This document shows positions 43,956 to 52,601 of a stretch of 55,085 nt of DNA, one piece after another. Under the pieces are notes generated by a model. That model saw only the letters and a list, made by a program, of their open reading frames with translations. It did no database searches and was not told where the DNA came from. Position numbers and translations under genes: made by a program. The stretch comes from XYA12-FULL-58-9 sp001798605 (GTDB taxonomy: Bacteria; Myxococcota; XYA12-FULL-58-9), in NCBI GenBank assembly GCA_036736205.1, contig DAINMX010000012.1, positions 1 through 55,085 of the forward strand. Reading direction: 5' to 3'. Position 1 is the first letter of the stretch. Each line of letters begins with the position of its first letter.

Positions 43956-44584
43956 CTGTTGCATGGGTCAGCTTCGCCGTTTGTTCTGTGGCTTTCGATG
44001 TGGCTGCCGCCACTCGCCATCCCAAGTCATCCGAGCCATCCGAGCAGGCCGAACGAATCCGTACCTATTGGCGCAGATTCTTTGCGCCGCCCGAGGCACA
44101 CGATTGGCAGGTCGAGCTCGGTGCGGGACGATTGTATTGGCAGCGGGCTGATGGCGAACGTTCGACAGATTGGCTGCTACGTCTCGGGGCGCATCGGCAA
44201 CTTCGAGAGTGGGGCGAGTTTGTCGGTGCCGCGGTGGCGCTCGATGTGAGCTGGTCCTCCCAGGGAACAGCTCAACTCACCTACCGCAACACCCAAACCA
44301 CGCTGACGGTAGGTCTTGGCTATATGCATTGGCACGGTCCATTTCGTCTCGACGCTATGGCAGAGGCTGGGGGATTGCTACGCACCGTTCGGGTGAGTGA
44401 CGGTGTGGGGCCCGATCGGCACGGCATGCGTCTCGACTTCGCACCCGGTGCCTCTGTGGGGGCGGTGGTCGCCTTGGGGAAGACGGTGCACCTCGGGGCG
44501 AGGTTCGGCATGCGCTACCAACCTCGGCGCCTAGACTCGCTGTTGTTGTTGGAGGTGGGGTGGTTGGTCGGACGTGATGGCTAG
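43943..44584 (+). CDS. small outer-membrane beta-barrel-like protein
   Basis: A 213-residue exported protein. The ATG at 43943 has GGAG 7 nt upstream and starts the signal peptide 'RSLTVAWVSFAVCSVAF' followed by 'DVAAA'. After a short charged linker, eight or so amphipathic strands alternate ('VELGAGRLYWQRADG', 'TTLTVGLGYMHWHGPF', 'VHLGARFGMRYQPR'), consistent with a small barrel. The family is not recognised. The start lies inside the metalloprotease gene, so translation is probably coupled. Confidence 0.68.
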   Translation: MRSLTVAWVSFAVCSVAFDVAAATRHPKSSEPSEQAERIRTYWRRFFAPPEAHDWQVELGAGRLYWQRADGERSTDWLLRLGAHRQLREWGEFVGAAVALDVSWSSQGTAQLTYRNTQTTLTVGLGYMHWHGPFRLDAMAEAGGLLRTVRVSDGVGPDRHGMRLDFAPGASVGAVVALGKTVHLGARFGMRYQPRRLDSLLLLEVGWLVGRDG

Positions 44585-44592
44585 CCGGCTGG

Positions 44593-45264
44593 CTAGAACA
44601 TGAAGCCGAGGCCGATGGTGTAGGTGATCCACTCGGAGTCCATCCAGTACATGATCGTACCGGTCGGCATCATCGAGAAGGTTTCACCGAGGCGGGCCTT
44701 GAAGCCAACCATGGCACCGCCGCCGTACTCGAAGCCATCGACGGAAACTCTGTCGTCACCACTGGCACCACTGACCGAGCCGTAGATAATTCCGGGCACG
44801 AGGCCGACCGTCAGCGCCGTCGCGTCGGTGCTGAGGATGTCGAACAACACGGGCACGGTGACCCAGAGCATGAAGGTCGATGCGTCACCTGCGCTGAAGT
44901 AGACCGGAGTGATGGTGGGGTCGATGGACAGGACCAGGCTGCCGGTGTTGAGGAGGGCAAAGTTGAGGTCCGCCGTGAGGGAGATGGGGTTGGACGTGGA
45001 CCACTTGATACCGAAGTCCATGGATTCGTCGATGCCGTGACGGAAGGCGACCTCAGCGCCAGGGGCGGTGATGTTCAAACCGTCGACGGTGCCGGCACCT
45101 GTTTCCACATCGGGAAAAATGAAGCCAGCGAGGTTGGGGGCTATGGTGATCTCATTTTGCCCCGCGGCGATTGGCTTCGCGGTGTGGTAGATGGTAGGGC
45201 TCGGGCACGCCGTAAGTCCACCGATGAGCAATACCGCCAACGGCAGGGGCCAAAAATTCTTCAT
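44593..45264 (-). CDS. barrel-type lipoprotein
   Basis: A 223-residue lipoprotein with 'PLPLAVLLIGGLTAC' as lipobox-containing signal. AAGGAG lies 7 nt before the ATG at 45264. The much longer open frame upstream is unlikely to be translated. The mature part is Gly/Thr-rich beta strands ('NEITIAPNLAGFIFPD', 'ESMDFGIKWSTSNPISLTAD', 'TYTIGLGFMF') ending in Phe, as in outer-membrane barrels. The combination of a lipobox and barrel strands is unusual but not unknown. The gene converges on the preceding barrel gene, 8 bp apart. Confidence 0.72.
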   Translation of the reverse strand: MKNFWPLPLAVLLIGGLTACPSPTIYHTAKPIAAGQNEITIAPNLAGFIFPDVETGAGTVDGLNITAPGAEVAFRHGIDESMDFGIKWSTSNPISLTADLNFALLNTGSLVLSIDPTITPVYFSAGDASTFMLWVTVPVLFDILSTDATALTVGLVPGIIYGSVSGASGDDRVSVDGFEYGGGAMVGFKARLGETFSMMPTGTIMYWMDSEWITYTIGLGFMF

Positions 45265-45468
45265 TCGGTTTCTCCTTGAATTGACAATGAAAATGGAATT
45301 CCTCTTCGCCAAGAGACGCAAACCAATACCATGTGTGTGATCTTGGTGCAAAGTACTGTTTCTGCTATTTGACTGGCAGTGCCCCAAGGATCGATTTTGC
45401 ATCCGTGCAGGGACGCACCGAGCACTCCTGGTATTCAAACCAGAGAGTCTTTTTTTTGGGAGGAAGAT

Positions 45469-46008
45469 GTGAGCCCCAGAGACGACGTTCTTGTCTGGAT
45501 TGACCTGGAGATGACAGGTCTCGATCCTGAAACCTGCGCCATCGTCGAGATGGCGATGATTCTCACCGATCGAGAGTTGAATCGGTTGGCCGACCCCTTT
45601 GCGGTGGCCATATGGCAACCCGAATCGGTTCTCCAGTCGATGGGGCCGTTTGTGCGGACCATGCACGAAAAAACTGGATTGCTCGACAAGATCCGCGCGT
45701 CCAAGGTGACGGTCAACGACGTGGAGTCCCGGGCCCTCGAGATATTGGCGCGTCATGCCACCTACCGCACGGCCAGGCTCTGCGGCAACTCGGTGTGGCA
45801 GGACCGACGGTTTCTGTGCAAATACATGCCGCTGTTCGATCAATACATGCACTATCGTCTGGTTGATGTCTCGACACTCAAGGAGCTTGCTGGTTGGTGG
45901 TACAACACGAGCTATGACAAACCATCCGATGGCGAACATGCCGCCCTCTTTGACATCGAGCAGTCGATAGCCGAGCTGCAGTTTTTGCGTGGCGCAGTTT
46001 TCAAATAA
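45469..46008 (+). CDS. orn: oligoribonuclease
   Basis: Orn degrades 2-5 nt RNA and pGpG in the 3'-to-5' direction. It has 179 residues from the GTG at 45469 (GGGAGG 6 nt upstream), close to the usual 180. DEDDh residues: Asp and Glu in 'VWIDLEMTGLDPE', Asp in 'SVWQDRRFL', His and Asp in 'DGEHAALFDIEQSI'. 'YRLVDVSTLKEL' is a further family landmark. A PIG-L deacetylase gene follows after 11 nt. Confidence 0.95.
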   Translation: MSPRDDVLVWIDLEMTGLDPETCAIVEMAMILTDRELNRLADPFAVAIWQPESVLQSMGPFVRTMHEKTGLLDKIRASKVTVNDVESRALEILARHATYRTARLCGNSVWQDRRFLCKYMPLFDQYMHYRLVDVSTLKELAGWWYNTSYDKPSDGEHAALFDIEQSIAELQFLRGAVFK

Positions 46009-46019
46009 ACCGAGAAGTC

Positions 46020-46760
46020 ATGCACCACCTTATCGGCCGTCGCATCGCGGCGTTGGAGTCCCGTCAACGGCTCGAGCACGACGTGCGCGAATCATTGGGT
46101 CGGGTGGTCGCTGTGTTTGCGCACATGGACGATGAGATCACAAGTGGCGGCCTCCTTCGTCAGCTCGGTGCGTGTGGTCAAAGTCGCGCTATCATTGTGC
46201 TCACCGACGGCCGTGCCAATCCAAAGACAGATCCCGGGGTCGTCGGGGGTCGAGATCACTTTGAGGTTCGACGAGAGGAGCTCTCCGAGGCGGCGGCTTT
46301 GCTGCAAATCCCCCAGGTGCTGGCCGAGGGCCGATTTCACGATTTCAATCTCAAGAGCTACCACGACGAAGCTGCTGGGTATTTGCGTCGGCAGCTCGAG
46401 AGTCTGCGGCCCGACACGATTGTGACGTTCGAGCCCTCGGGCACCAACTACCACCCCGATCATGTGGCCACTCACCACATTGTTCGGGCTGCATTGGTAT
46501 CACTGAAAGCTGACACAAGACTGTTGATGCTTACGCCACCGGGGCTCGCGCGATTGATCTTTGGCAGTCGCCAGAGGCAGCCGGCCAAGTTGCTAGAGCT
46601 TGCCTGTGGCGCGCCTGAGAATCAGGTCAAGTGCAAGTTGGTCGACATCTACCGCAGTCAACGGCCAACCACGAACCAGTTCTTGTTGGGAATGCAACCC
46701 GAGACGTTCTTTGGGCGGGTGATCACCAAGGAGTGGTACTACCTCTGTGGGTGGCAGTAG
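46020..46760 (+). CDS. PIG-L family N-acetyl-sugar deacetylase (LmbE-like)
   Basis: A zinc-dependent deacetylase of the LmbE/PIG-L family (246 residues). The zinc motif is 'VFAHMDDEI' (H35, D37, D38, E39), where the common Pro of AHPDDE is Met, and the second metal motif is 'YHPDHVATHH'. 'VLTDGRAN' is another family strand. Members deacetylate GlcNAc-type sugars in mycothiol, bacillithiol, lipid and antibiotic pathways. The substrate here is not deducible. A PLP decarboxylase gene follows after 46 nt with its own strong ribosome-binding site, and an ATP-grasp gene faces it. Confidence 0.87.
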   Translation: MHHLIGRRIAALESRQRLEHDVRESLGRVVAVFAHMDDEITSGGLLRQLGACGQSRAIIVLTDGRANPKTDPGVVGGRDHFEVRREELSEAAALLQIPQVLAEGRFHDFNLKSYHDEAAGYLRRQLESLRPDTIVTFEPSGTNYHPDHVATHHIVRAALVSLKADTRLLMLTPPGLARLIFGSRQRQPAKLLELACGAPENQVKCKLVDIYRSQRPTTNQFLLGMQPETFFGRVITKEWYYLCGWQ

Positions 46761-46806
46761 CCGTGCTCATTGCGCTAAAAGAAGGCGCAACTTAGGAGGT
46801 TCAATC

Positions 46807-48090
46807 ATGCACGACCCACCCCAACGTTTTGCGGCGCGAATCGATCGCCTCGGGCGCATCAGAGCAAAGCTGTTGGCATTGGCCAAGCGCCACCGGACGC
46901 CCCTGTATGTTTACGACGCCGACGAAGCCATCGCCAATCTCACCCGCTTCAGTCGCGCCTTTGCCCGGGCAGAGGTCCCGGTTTCGATTTTCTACGCGAT
47001 GAAGTCAAACCCCTATCCCGGTTTGCTTGCCACGATCTGCGCAAACGGTCACAACCTCGACGCCTCGAGTGCACCCGAGCTACGCGCGGCATTGGCGGCT
47101 GGACCGCAAGCGATCGTGCTCACCGGGCCAGCCAAGGGCAGAGAGGCGCTCGAGTTGGCGTTGCAGCACCGCGACCAGGTGGTGATTCATCTCGACTCGG
47201 TTCGGGAGTTGAGCATGGTCAACGACCTTGCCCGAGGCCTCGGTTGCCAAGTGCGTTGTGGCGTCCGAATCCATACGTCCGAGCAGAGCGGATGGGGCAA
47301 GTTCGGCATTCCCATTGAGGAGCTGCCGCATTTCTTTCGTCGCGCCCGTCGCCATCCGCACATCGACATGCGCGGCATCCACTTCCATGGAGGCACGCAC
47401 CCTTCGCCGCAACGGGTGTTGAAGACCTTGCGTATGCTGGGCGAGCAATTCGCTCTGCCTTCAGCACAGATTCCGGTGCAGGCACTCGCGTTTGTCGACA
47501 TTGGCGGCGGTGTCCCGCCGGAGGTGTTCCAGGGCAGTTATCCATGGAATCGCCGCCAGGTGATGAGTTTTGCCTCTCGTACGGAGTTGTTGCAGCGAAT
47601 CCTGGCGGGGGATTTTCAACCGAGTTTCGAGATCGCCGAGGTGGTACCCGTCGAGACCTTTGCCACCAAGATTGGTCAGGCCTTTGCCCGTCATGTCCAC
47701 TGTCACAACCCCGCCATTCGGCTGTGGGCTGAGCCCGGGAAGTTCATCAGCCACAGTGTCATGCATTTTCTGTTAGGTGTTGCCGAGACCAAGGGGAACG
47801 AGGTTGTCATTGTCGACGGTGGAACCAACATGGTGGGTTGGGAGAAGTACGAATACTTCGACTATGTGCCCATCTTCAATCTCACGCGCTTTGCGCCGCA
47901 CCGTGAGGTGCCCACGCTCGTCTACGGAAATCTTTGTACGCCCCACGACCTGTGGGGATATTACGTACGCGGTCGCGCCCTGCGACATGGTGATCTGCTC
48001 TGCCTACCCTACCAAGGCGCATACACCTACACTCTGGCGCAGGCCTTCATTCGCGGTGTGCCGCCGGTTGTGGAACTTGCGAATCAGTGA
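46807..48090 (+). CDS. fold-type III PLP-dependent decarboxylase (LysA/ornithine decarboxylase-like)
   Basis: A 427-residue alanine-racemase-fold decarboxylase. The PLP Lys is K66 in 'YAMKSNP'. Other landmarks are 'HNLDASSAPELRAAL', 'KFGIP', 'IHFHGGTHPSP' and 'DIGGGVP' (phosphate site), 'AEPGKFI', 'NLCTPHD' with the substrate-side Cys, and 'GAYTYTLA'. These match the Orn/Lys/diaminopimelate decarboxylase-2 family. TAGGAGG lies 7 nt before the ATG at 46807. A separate lysA function cannot be excluded, but no other lysine gene is present, and the deacetylase and ATP-grasp neighbours suggest a specialised amino-acid or polyamine pathway. Its last 7 bases overlap the convergent ATP-grasp gene. 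Confidence 0.87.
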   Translation: MHDPPQRFAARIDRLGRIRAKLLALAKRHRTPLYVYDADEAIANLTRFSRAFARAEVPVSIFYAMKSNPYPGLLATICANGHNLDASSAPELRAALAAGPQAIVLTGPAKGREALELALQHRDQVVIHLDSVRELSMVNDLARGLGCQVRCGVRIHTSEQSGWGKFGIPIEELPHFFRRARRHPHIDMRGIHFHGGTHPSPQRVLKTLRMLGEQFALPSAQIPVQALAFVDIGGGVPPEVFQGSYPWNRRQVMSFASRTELLQRILAGDFQPSFEIAEVVPVETFATKIGQAFARHVHCHNPAIRLWAEPGKFISHSVMHFLLGVAETKGNEVVIVDGGTNMVGWEKYEYFDYVPIFNLTRFAPHREVPTLVYGNLCTPHDLWGYYVRGRALRHGDLLCLPYQGAYTYTLAQAFIRGVPPVVELANQ

Positions 48091-49466
48091 GCCGCGGCAA
48101 CAACCGCGGCGACGGTGGCTTGTGCTGCAAGATGCGGGCGCAGATTCTTTTTGCCGGCGACCTGTCGCTGCAAGGCGTGCAGGAGGGAGTCGCCACGTGC
48201 GGTGAGATGAGCAGCGTCGTTCGAGAAGTCGAACATGGGAAAATTGACGATCAGCGAGCCGAGATCACTCTTGGAGCCGATGCGAGACCCAGTGGTCGTC
48301 GAGTAGTGGAACAACAGCCGATCGGCACCGCTTACATCGGCGACGTTCTCACTCACGAAGCGTAGCGGCTCGGTGTCGTGGCCGGCGAACTGGGGGGCCT
48401 CGGGACTCATTTCGTAGACCCCGATCCGCGGCATACCGCCGACCCGTCGAAGATTGATGGCGCGCAGTTGCGGCGTAATCCAGTCGCCAAAGTCGACACA
48501 ACAACCCTGGTAAGACGATTCCGGGACGAAGGGCAAATCCCCGCCGAGACGGGCACCGGTGAGCGCTCGCACGTACTCGGTCGCAAAGTCGAGGCCATGG
48601 AGCAAGGAGGGCTGCAACGACAACTGCGGCGTGGCAGCGGAAAACCTCGGGTTGCACTCGATGACGAGAACCTGTTCGCCGTCCACCATGAAATCGATAC
48701 TGGCGGCACCGCGAAACCCCTCGGCGCGCAACACCCGCCCCAACAGTGCAAACGTGGCGTCCATCGACGCCCGCAGACGTGGGGAAAAATGACCGGTGGC
48801 AAGCCATTGGATGCCGAACAAACCGCTCCCACGTCGTTCGAGATCGATGCACTGGCCGCGAACCGACGAAATCAGTAAGTCTTGGTCGCCAACAACGAGG
48901 GTGACCCCAAACGCAGGGCCACAGATGAACTCACGTGTCAGCATTGGATAGGTGGATTTGGGATTCGCGAGCCGTTCATGTAGCTCGTCGCGGCTGCGCA
49001 CCAGATACGTGCCCTCCCCACCTTCACTGTGTGCAGTTTGCAAGACCAGTGGGTAGCGGTGCACCGCGTTGCTATCGGCCACTGTTGCGAGGATTTGACT
49101 CTGCGGTGCCGGCACCGCATGGGCGCGCAGGATTCGGTCGAAACGCACCTTGTCCTCGAGTCGTCGTTGGAGGCGAGCCGACGGCGACAGAAGGTGCAGA
49201 CTGTGTGTGCGGGCCCAGAGCTCCATGGGAATCGACGAACGATAGGCCGGGAGAAAACTGTCGATGCGGAAGTGTCGGAGTTGCTCGGTCATGTTGGAGA
49301 GATGGATGACCGCCGAGTCGTTAACGAAGGAGCGGACTCGTCGCCGCAACGAAAACGGAATGATATGGTCGGGGCCGATGCTGTGGGTTAACAAGCAGGC
49401 GGTAGAGGAGGCGTCGTGGGTCGGATAGAAAAACTGGTCGCGTTTCCGCGACAACAAGCACTCCAT
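48084..49466 (-). CDS. ATP-grasp enzyme (carboxylate-amine ligase type)
   Basis: About 460 residues. ATP-grasp features are visible: 'LLSPSARLQRRLEDKVRF' at the domain entry, a Gly-rich loop 'SEGGEGTYLVRSRDEL', 'MLTREFICGPAFGVTLVV', and the metal/ATP site 'GAASIDFMVDG' with 'VLVIECNPRFSAA'. The family joins carboxylates to amines or thiols via acyl phosphates. The N-terminus is uncertain: an in-frame ATG at 49565 exists, and neither start has a convincing ribosome-binding site. The 120 C-terminal residues beyond the grasp fold are not recognised. The 3' end overlaps the decarboxylase gene tail to tail by 7 bp. Confidence 0.82.
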   Translation of the reverse strand: MECLLSRKRDQFFYPTHDASSTACLLTHSIGPDHIIPFSLRRRVRSFVNDSAVIHLSNMTEQLRHFRIDSFLPAYRSSIPMELWARTHSLHLLSPSARLQRRLEDKVRFDRILRAHAVPAPQSQILATVADSNAVHRYPLVLQTAHSEGGEGTYLVRSRDELHERLANPKSTYPMLTREFICGPAFGVTLVVGDQDLLISSVRGQCIDLERRGSGLFGIQWLATGHFSPRLRASMDATFALLGRVLRAEGFRGAASIDFMVDGEQVLVIECNPRFSAATPQLSLQPSLLHGLDFATEYVRALTGARLGGDLPFVPESSYQGCCVDFGDWITPQLRAINLRRVGGMPRIGVYEMSPEAPQFAGHDTEPLRFVSENVADVSGADRLLFHYSTTTGSRIGSKSDLGSLIVNFPMFDFSNDAAHLTARGDSLLHALQRQVAGKKNLRPHLAAQATVAAVVAAAH

Positions 49467-49632
49467 AACTTCCAAGCAGGCAACGCGGTCAAAACGGCGA
49501 GGGTTGACCGCGGCCAACTTCGGAATCGAGCATATGGGAGGTTCGCTTTTCAAGCAGGCGCACATCTAGCGCGGTGGCATTTATTTGTCACCCATTTTCA
49601 GCATCAGGCCTGCCGAAAAGTGATGCCGAACG

Positions 49633-50733
49633 TCAGCGGCCTTCGGAGAGGAGGGCGGGAAGATCCTTGAGCAGGGAGTCTGCCGACGTCTTGGCAATGA
49701 GGAGGGGTTTTTCGTAGCGACTCGATACCGCGATGGCCTCACTGTCATCGGGGGTCCAGATCTGCAAGACGTCGAGGGCTTTGCCGTTTTCGCCGAAAAG
49801 CTCTACCGCAAGCGTTGGAGTACCCCCAGGTGCCCCGTCGGCGAAACGCATCACTCGCAATCGCCAGAGGCGCTCGGCCCACTTGCTCGCGAGCTCTAGT
49901 TTTTCGTCTGGCTCAGCCGGGTCGGAGAAGAAACGCGTCTTCTCATCTTTTTGGTGACGTTGGCTGAGTTCACGGGTCTCGACGCCGGCCGTTACGTTGA
50001 GTCGAACGACCTCATCTTGTTTGGTGCCAATGACGTTCTTGTCCTGCAGTGCGGTCGCGCCGTGGCGCATATTGGCGAGCGTCGCCGCCGGCAGCAGGAA
50101 GACTTCACCGTCTGCGCGCAAGGCATAGATATCGCCGCCGCCGAAGGTGGCGTCGCCGATCTGCACCACGTGTTCTTTGTCTCCGAAAACCAGGATCAGT
50201 CTCGATGCTGGCTCGTCGAGCCCCATGGCAGCCAGTTTCTCCGTTGCGACTTTGCCGAGAGAGCGAGCAGCCTCGAGGGGGGCGACCTTGGCGAGAATGT
50301 CAGCCATCTTGTCTGTCGTCGGAAAAGTTTCCGCGGGCTTGGGCGCTTCCAAGGGTTCTTTGGGCTCCTCTGAATTGGCAGGCTCTGAATCAGCAGGCTC
50401 TGCGCCGGCAGGCTCAACGGCATCAGGGGTTTCTGTCTGCTCGTCGGTGTCCGCCTCCGTGCCGTCTGCGGTGTCTGCCTTTGGTACTTTTGGTACCTTT
50501 GGCGGCGGGTTGAGACGCTGCACGGTGATATCGAACGCATCGCTCTTGGCCCTGCGGACCAGGCTCACGTCCCAGCGCTCTTCATGCCAGCTCACCTTGG
50601 TCAAGGACGCGGGGGCACCGGAAATCATCTCAACAGTTTCCGTGGCATCCAGGCTGGGGGCGGTCCAAGCCACGTACGCGGCGATCGCTGTGATGACGGC
50701 AAAAACAGTATGGCCCCAAAGACTTTTGTCCAT
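49633..50733 (-). CDS. DUF4340 domain protein of the Gld-like ABC operon
   Basis: A 366-residue protein with one N-terminal membrane anchor ('HTVFAVITAIAAYVAW') and an extracytoplasmic DUF4340 region ('LVFGDKEHVVQIGDAT', 'EVFLLPAATLANM', 'RLWRLRVMRFAD'). Residues of about 75-140 are an acidic Pro/Glu/Ala linker with near-repeats of PAGAEPADSEPANSEEP. GGAGGG lies 7 nt before the ATG. The start overlaps the GldG-like stop by one base (TGATG). DUF4340 genes regularly follow GldG-like genes, so it is probably an accessory of that exporter. Confidence 0.85.
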   Translation of the reverse strand: MDKSLWGHTVFAVITAIAAYVAWTAPSLDATETVEMISGAPASLTKVSWHEERWDVSLVRRAKSDAFDITVQRLNPPPKVPKVPKADTADGTEADTDEQTETPDAVEPAGAEPADSEPANSEEPKEPLEAPKPAETFPTTDKMADILAKVAPLEAARSLGKVATEKLAAMGLDEPASRLILVFGDKEHVVQIGDATFGGGDIYALRADGEVFLLPAATLANMRHGATALQDKNVIGTKQDEVVRLNVTAGVETRELSQRHQKDEKTRFFSDPAEPDEKLELASKWAERLWRLRVMRFADGAPGGTPTLAVELFGENGKALDVLQIWTPDDSEAIAVSSRYEKPLLIAKTSADSLLKDLPALLSEGR

Positions 50734-52589
50734 CAGCTTGCCCTCCGTTTCGGTTGTTTCTTGCGGCTAATCAACAAGCCAGCAGACAAGACAATGATGG
50801 GGATGATGATGCTGGTACCGTAAAACCAGATGGTATCCTCATCCTCGCGGTGAACGACAGGTACGTCTTTCTCGCTCTCGACGGTGCCAGCGGTTTCTTC
50901 GTCGTCCACCAGCCAGCGCACGCCATCGGCGAGAAAGTAGCTGTTGCCTGGATTGGGCACCACGCCGTCCCCGGCGATGTCTGCGTCCGCAACAACAATA
51001 GCGCGCAGGGCGTCGCTGTTGTCGCCAGTGACAGGGCGCTCGATGGCAGCCGCGAAATCGATAGCTTCTTCTTTTTCCGTGTCTTGGTCGAGCTTGCGAT
51101 TGTGATTGAGATCGAGCCAGCTTTTCTGCATTGAGCGCAGGGTCATGGTGACCTTGGTTTCCGCCGGCGGGCTCTCGATTGAGCTTAGCTTTCCGGCACC
51201 GAGCAAGACGACCGCGAGGCGGTTGCCCGAGCTGCTCACCGCCTCGACAGAGGGATGTGAAGTCGCCCGCGTGGTGACGAGGTTGTAGGGGCTCGGTCCG
51301 CTGTCCTTGAGGCGCACTTGGTATTGCTCATTGGCAACCAACTGTTCGCTCACCTTGACACCGAGCTCGGCAAGCAGTGCGTCCTCCGTGGCGATGGTGC
51401 CGCGGTTCATCTCGCCGCCAACGGAATCGGGATCAATGAAGACAAACAGTCGGCCGCCAGCCTTGGCGTACTTGATCAACGCCTCGCGCTCTTCGGACAA
51501 GAACGGCTCAGTCGGTCCGGCGATAATGACCACGGAAGCATCCCCAGGGATCTCCGAACCGAGGCCATCGGTCAGGCCGAGGCGTTTCACCTTGAAGCCG
51601 AGCATCTCGAGAACCTTGCGGAAGTCGCGCAAACCGGGGCGCTTGTCTTCGCGCTGGGGGGAGTAGTCGCGCTCACCGTGGCCGGTGGTGAAGTAGGCCA
51701 CTCGTGGTGGCTTGAGGACTTTGAGGAGACTCTCCTGCACTTTGGCGTCGAGCTCACGCAGGGTCGAGCGAGCGTCCTCGAGATCCATGCCGATGCGGAT
51801 GCTCTCAGACTTGTCGCCACTCCGGAGTACCAGGTAGCCGTTGGCCCGGACTCGCAGATCTCGGGCGAGCTCGGGGTCGAGGGCCTGATCGACGACCTTG
51901 ACGGTCGCGAGAGCGTTGTTGCCAGCCAGGGACTCGGTGTAGTCGCGCGCCTGTTCGAGGACATCATTGCCCGCGTTGAAGAAGAGGACGAACTCCAGGG
52001 GCTTGGTCAGATGCTCGACGATGGCAGCAGTGGACGTTCCCGGTTTGGTCGTTTTGAAATAGCTCAGGTCGATCTTGCTGTTCCATTTGTTCGACGCAAA
52101 GTTCAAACCGGCAAAGGCGACAATGGCAAGTGCGATGATGCGAGCGCCACGCCCGGCAAAGCGGATGCGCCACAACTCGAGCTCGGGAGCTCGCGCCATG
52201 CTCAAGAACGCCATTTCCATGGCGATGGCAGGAACGAGCGCGAGGAGCAACACCGCAGGCCAAATGACTTGCAGCATGGTGTGCAGCTTGCCGTCGGCGG
52301 CGACGGTCCCTGACGCCAACAGGAAGTACACAAGCAGGGCGACGATACCGACGCCGTACTCGATGACGATGCGCTTCGCGGCGGTACGTCGTTGACCATC
52401 ACTCTTCTTGATGCGGCTGAGGGCGAGCCCGAGGGATGCGAGCAACGAGAGGCCGCCAAGGCCGGAGACGACATAACGAGCCATATCGTCGAGGGCGCGC
52501 TCGCCAAGGTAAAGAGCCCCCAGGCCTCCCAAGAGCAGACCCATGGGTAGATAGGACGGTGCTGGTTTCTTCTTCTGATCAGTTGTCAT
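50733..52589 (-). CDS. GldG-like ABC transporter auxiliary protein
   Basis: A 618-residue membrane protein of the GldG/intraflagellar-transport-52-like family. There are several N-terminal membrane helices (within about residues 15-160), then a large extracytoplasmic domain with 'FVLFFNAGNDVLEQARDY', 'PPRVAYFTTGHGERD', 'ASVVIIAGPTEPFLSEERE' and 'GGRLFVFIDPDS', and one C-terminal helix ('SIIIPIIVLSAGLLI') before a basic tail. AGGAG precedes the ATG by 9 nt. In Bacteroidetes, GldA-GldF-GldG form an ABC complex needed for gliding. Homologues are widespread in Myxococcota without a fixed role. Confidence 0.88.
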   Translation of the reverse strand: MTTDQKKKPAPSYLPMGLLLGGLGALYLGERALDDMARYVVSGLGGLSLLASLGLALSRIKKSDGQRRTAAKRIVIEYGVGIVALLVYFLLASGTVAADGKLHTMLQVIWPAVLLLALVPAIAMEMAFLSMARAPELELWRIRFAGRGARIIALAIVAFAGLNFASNKWNSKIDLSYFKTTKPGTSTAAIVEHLTKPLEFVLFFNAGNDVLEQARDYTESLAGNNALATVKVVDQALDPELARDLRVRANGYLVLRSGDKSESIRIGMDLEDARSTLRELDAKVQESLLKVLKPPRVAYFTTGHGERDYSPQREDKRPGLRDFRKVLEMLGFKVKRLGLTDGLGSEIPGDASVVIIAGPTEPFLSEEREALIKYAKAGGRLFVFIDPDSVGGEMNRGTIATEDALLAELGVKVSEQLVANEQYQVRLKDSGPSPYNLVTTRATSHPSVEAVSSSGNRLAVVLLGAGKLSSIESPPAETKVTMTLRSMQKSWLDLNHNRKLDQDTEKEEAIDFAAAIERPVTGDNSDALRAIVVADADIAGDGVVPNPGNSYFLADGVRWLVDDEETAGTVESEKDVPVVHREDEDTIWFYGTSIIIPIIVLSAGLLISRKKQPKRRAS

Positions 52590-52601
52590 GGCTGTTGTCT
52601 C

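Noticed and set aside
45265..45939. Extension of the lipoprotein gene to 448 codons
   Set aside because: It would overlap orn on the other strand and bury the lipobox signal. The ATG at 45264 has a perfect AAGGAG.
51318..52313. 331-codon plus-strand frame opposite the GldG-like gene
   Set aside because: Shadow of a GC-rich coding region; no recognisable domain or start signal.
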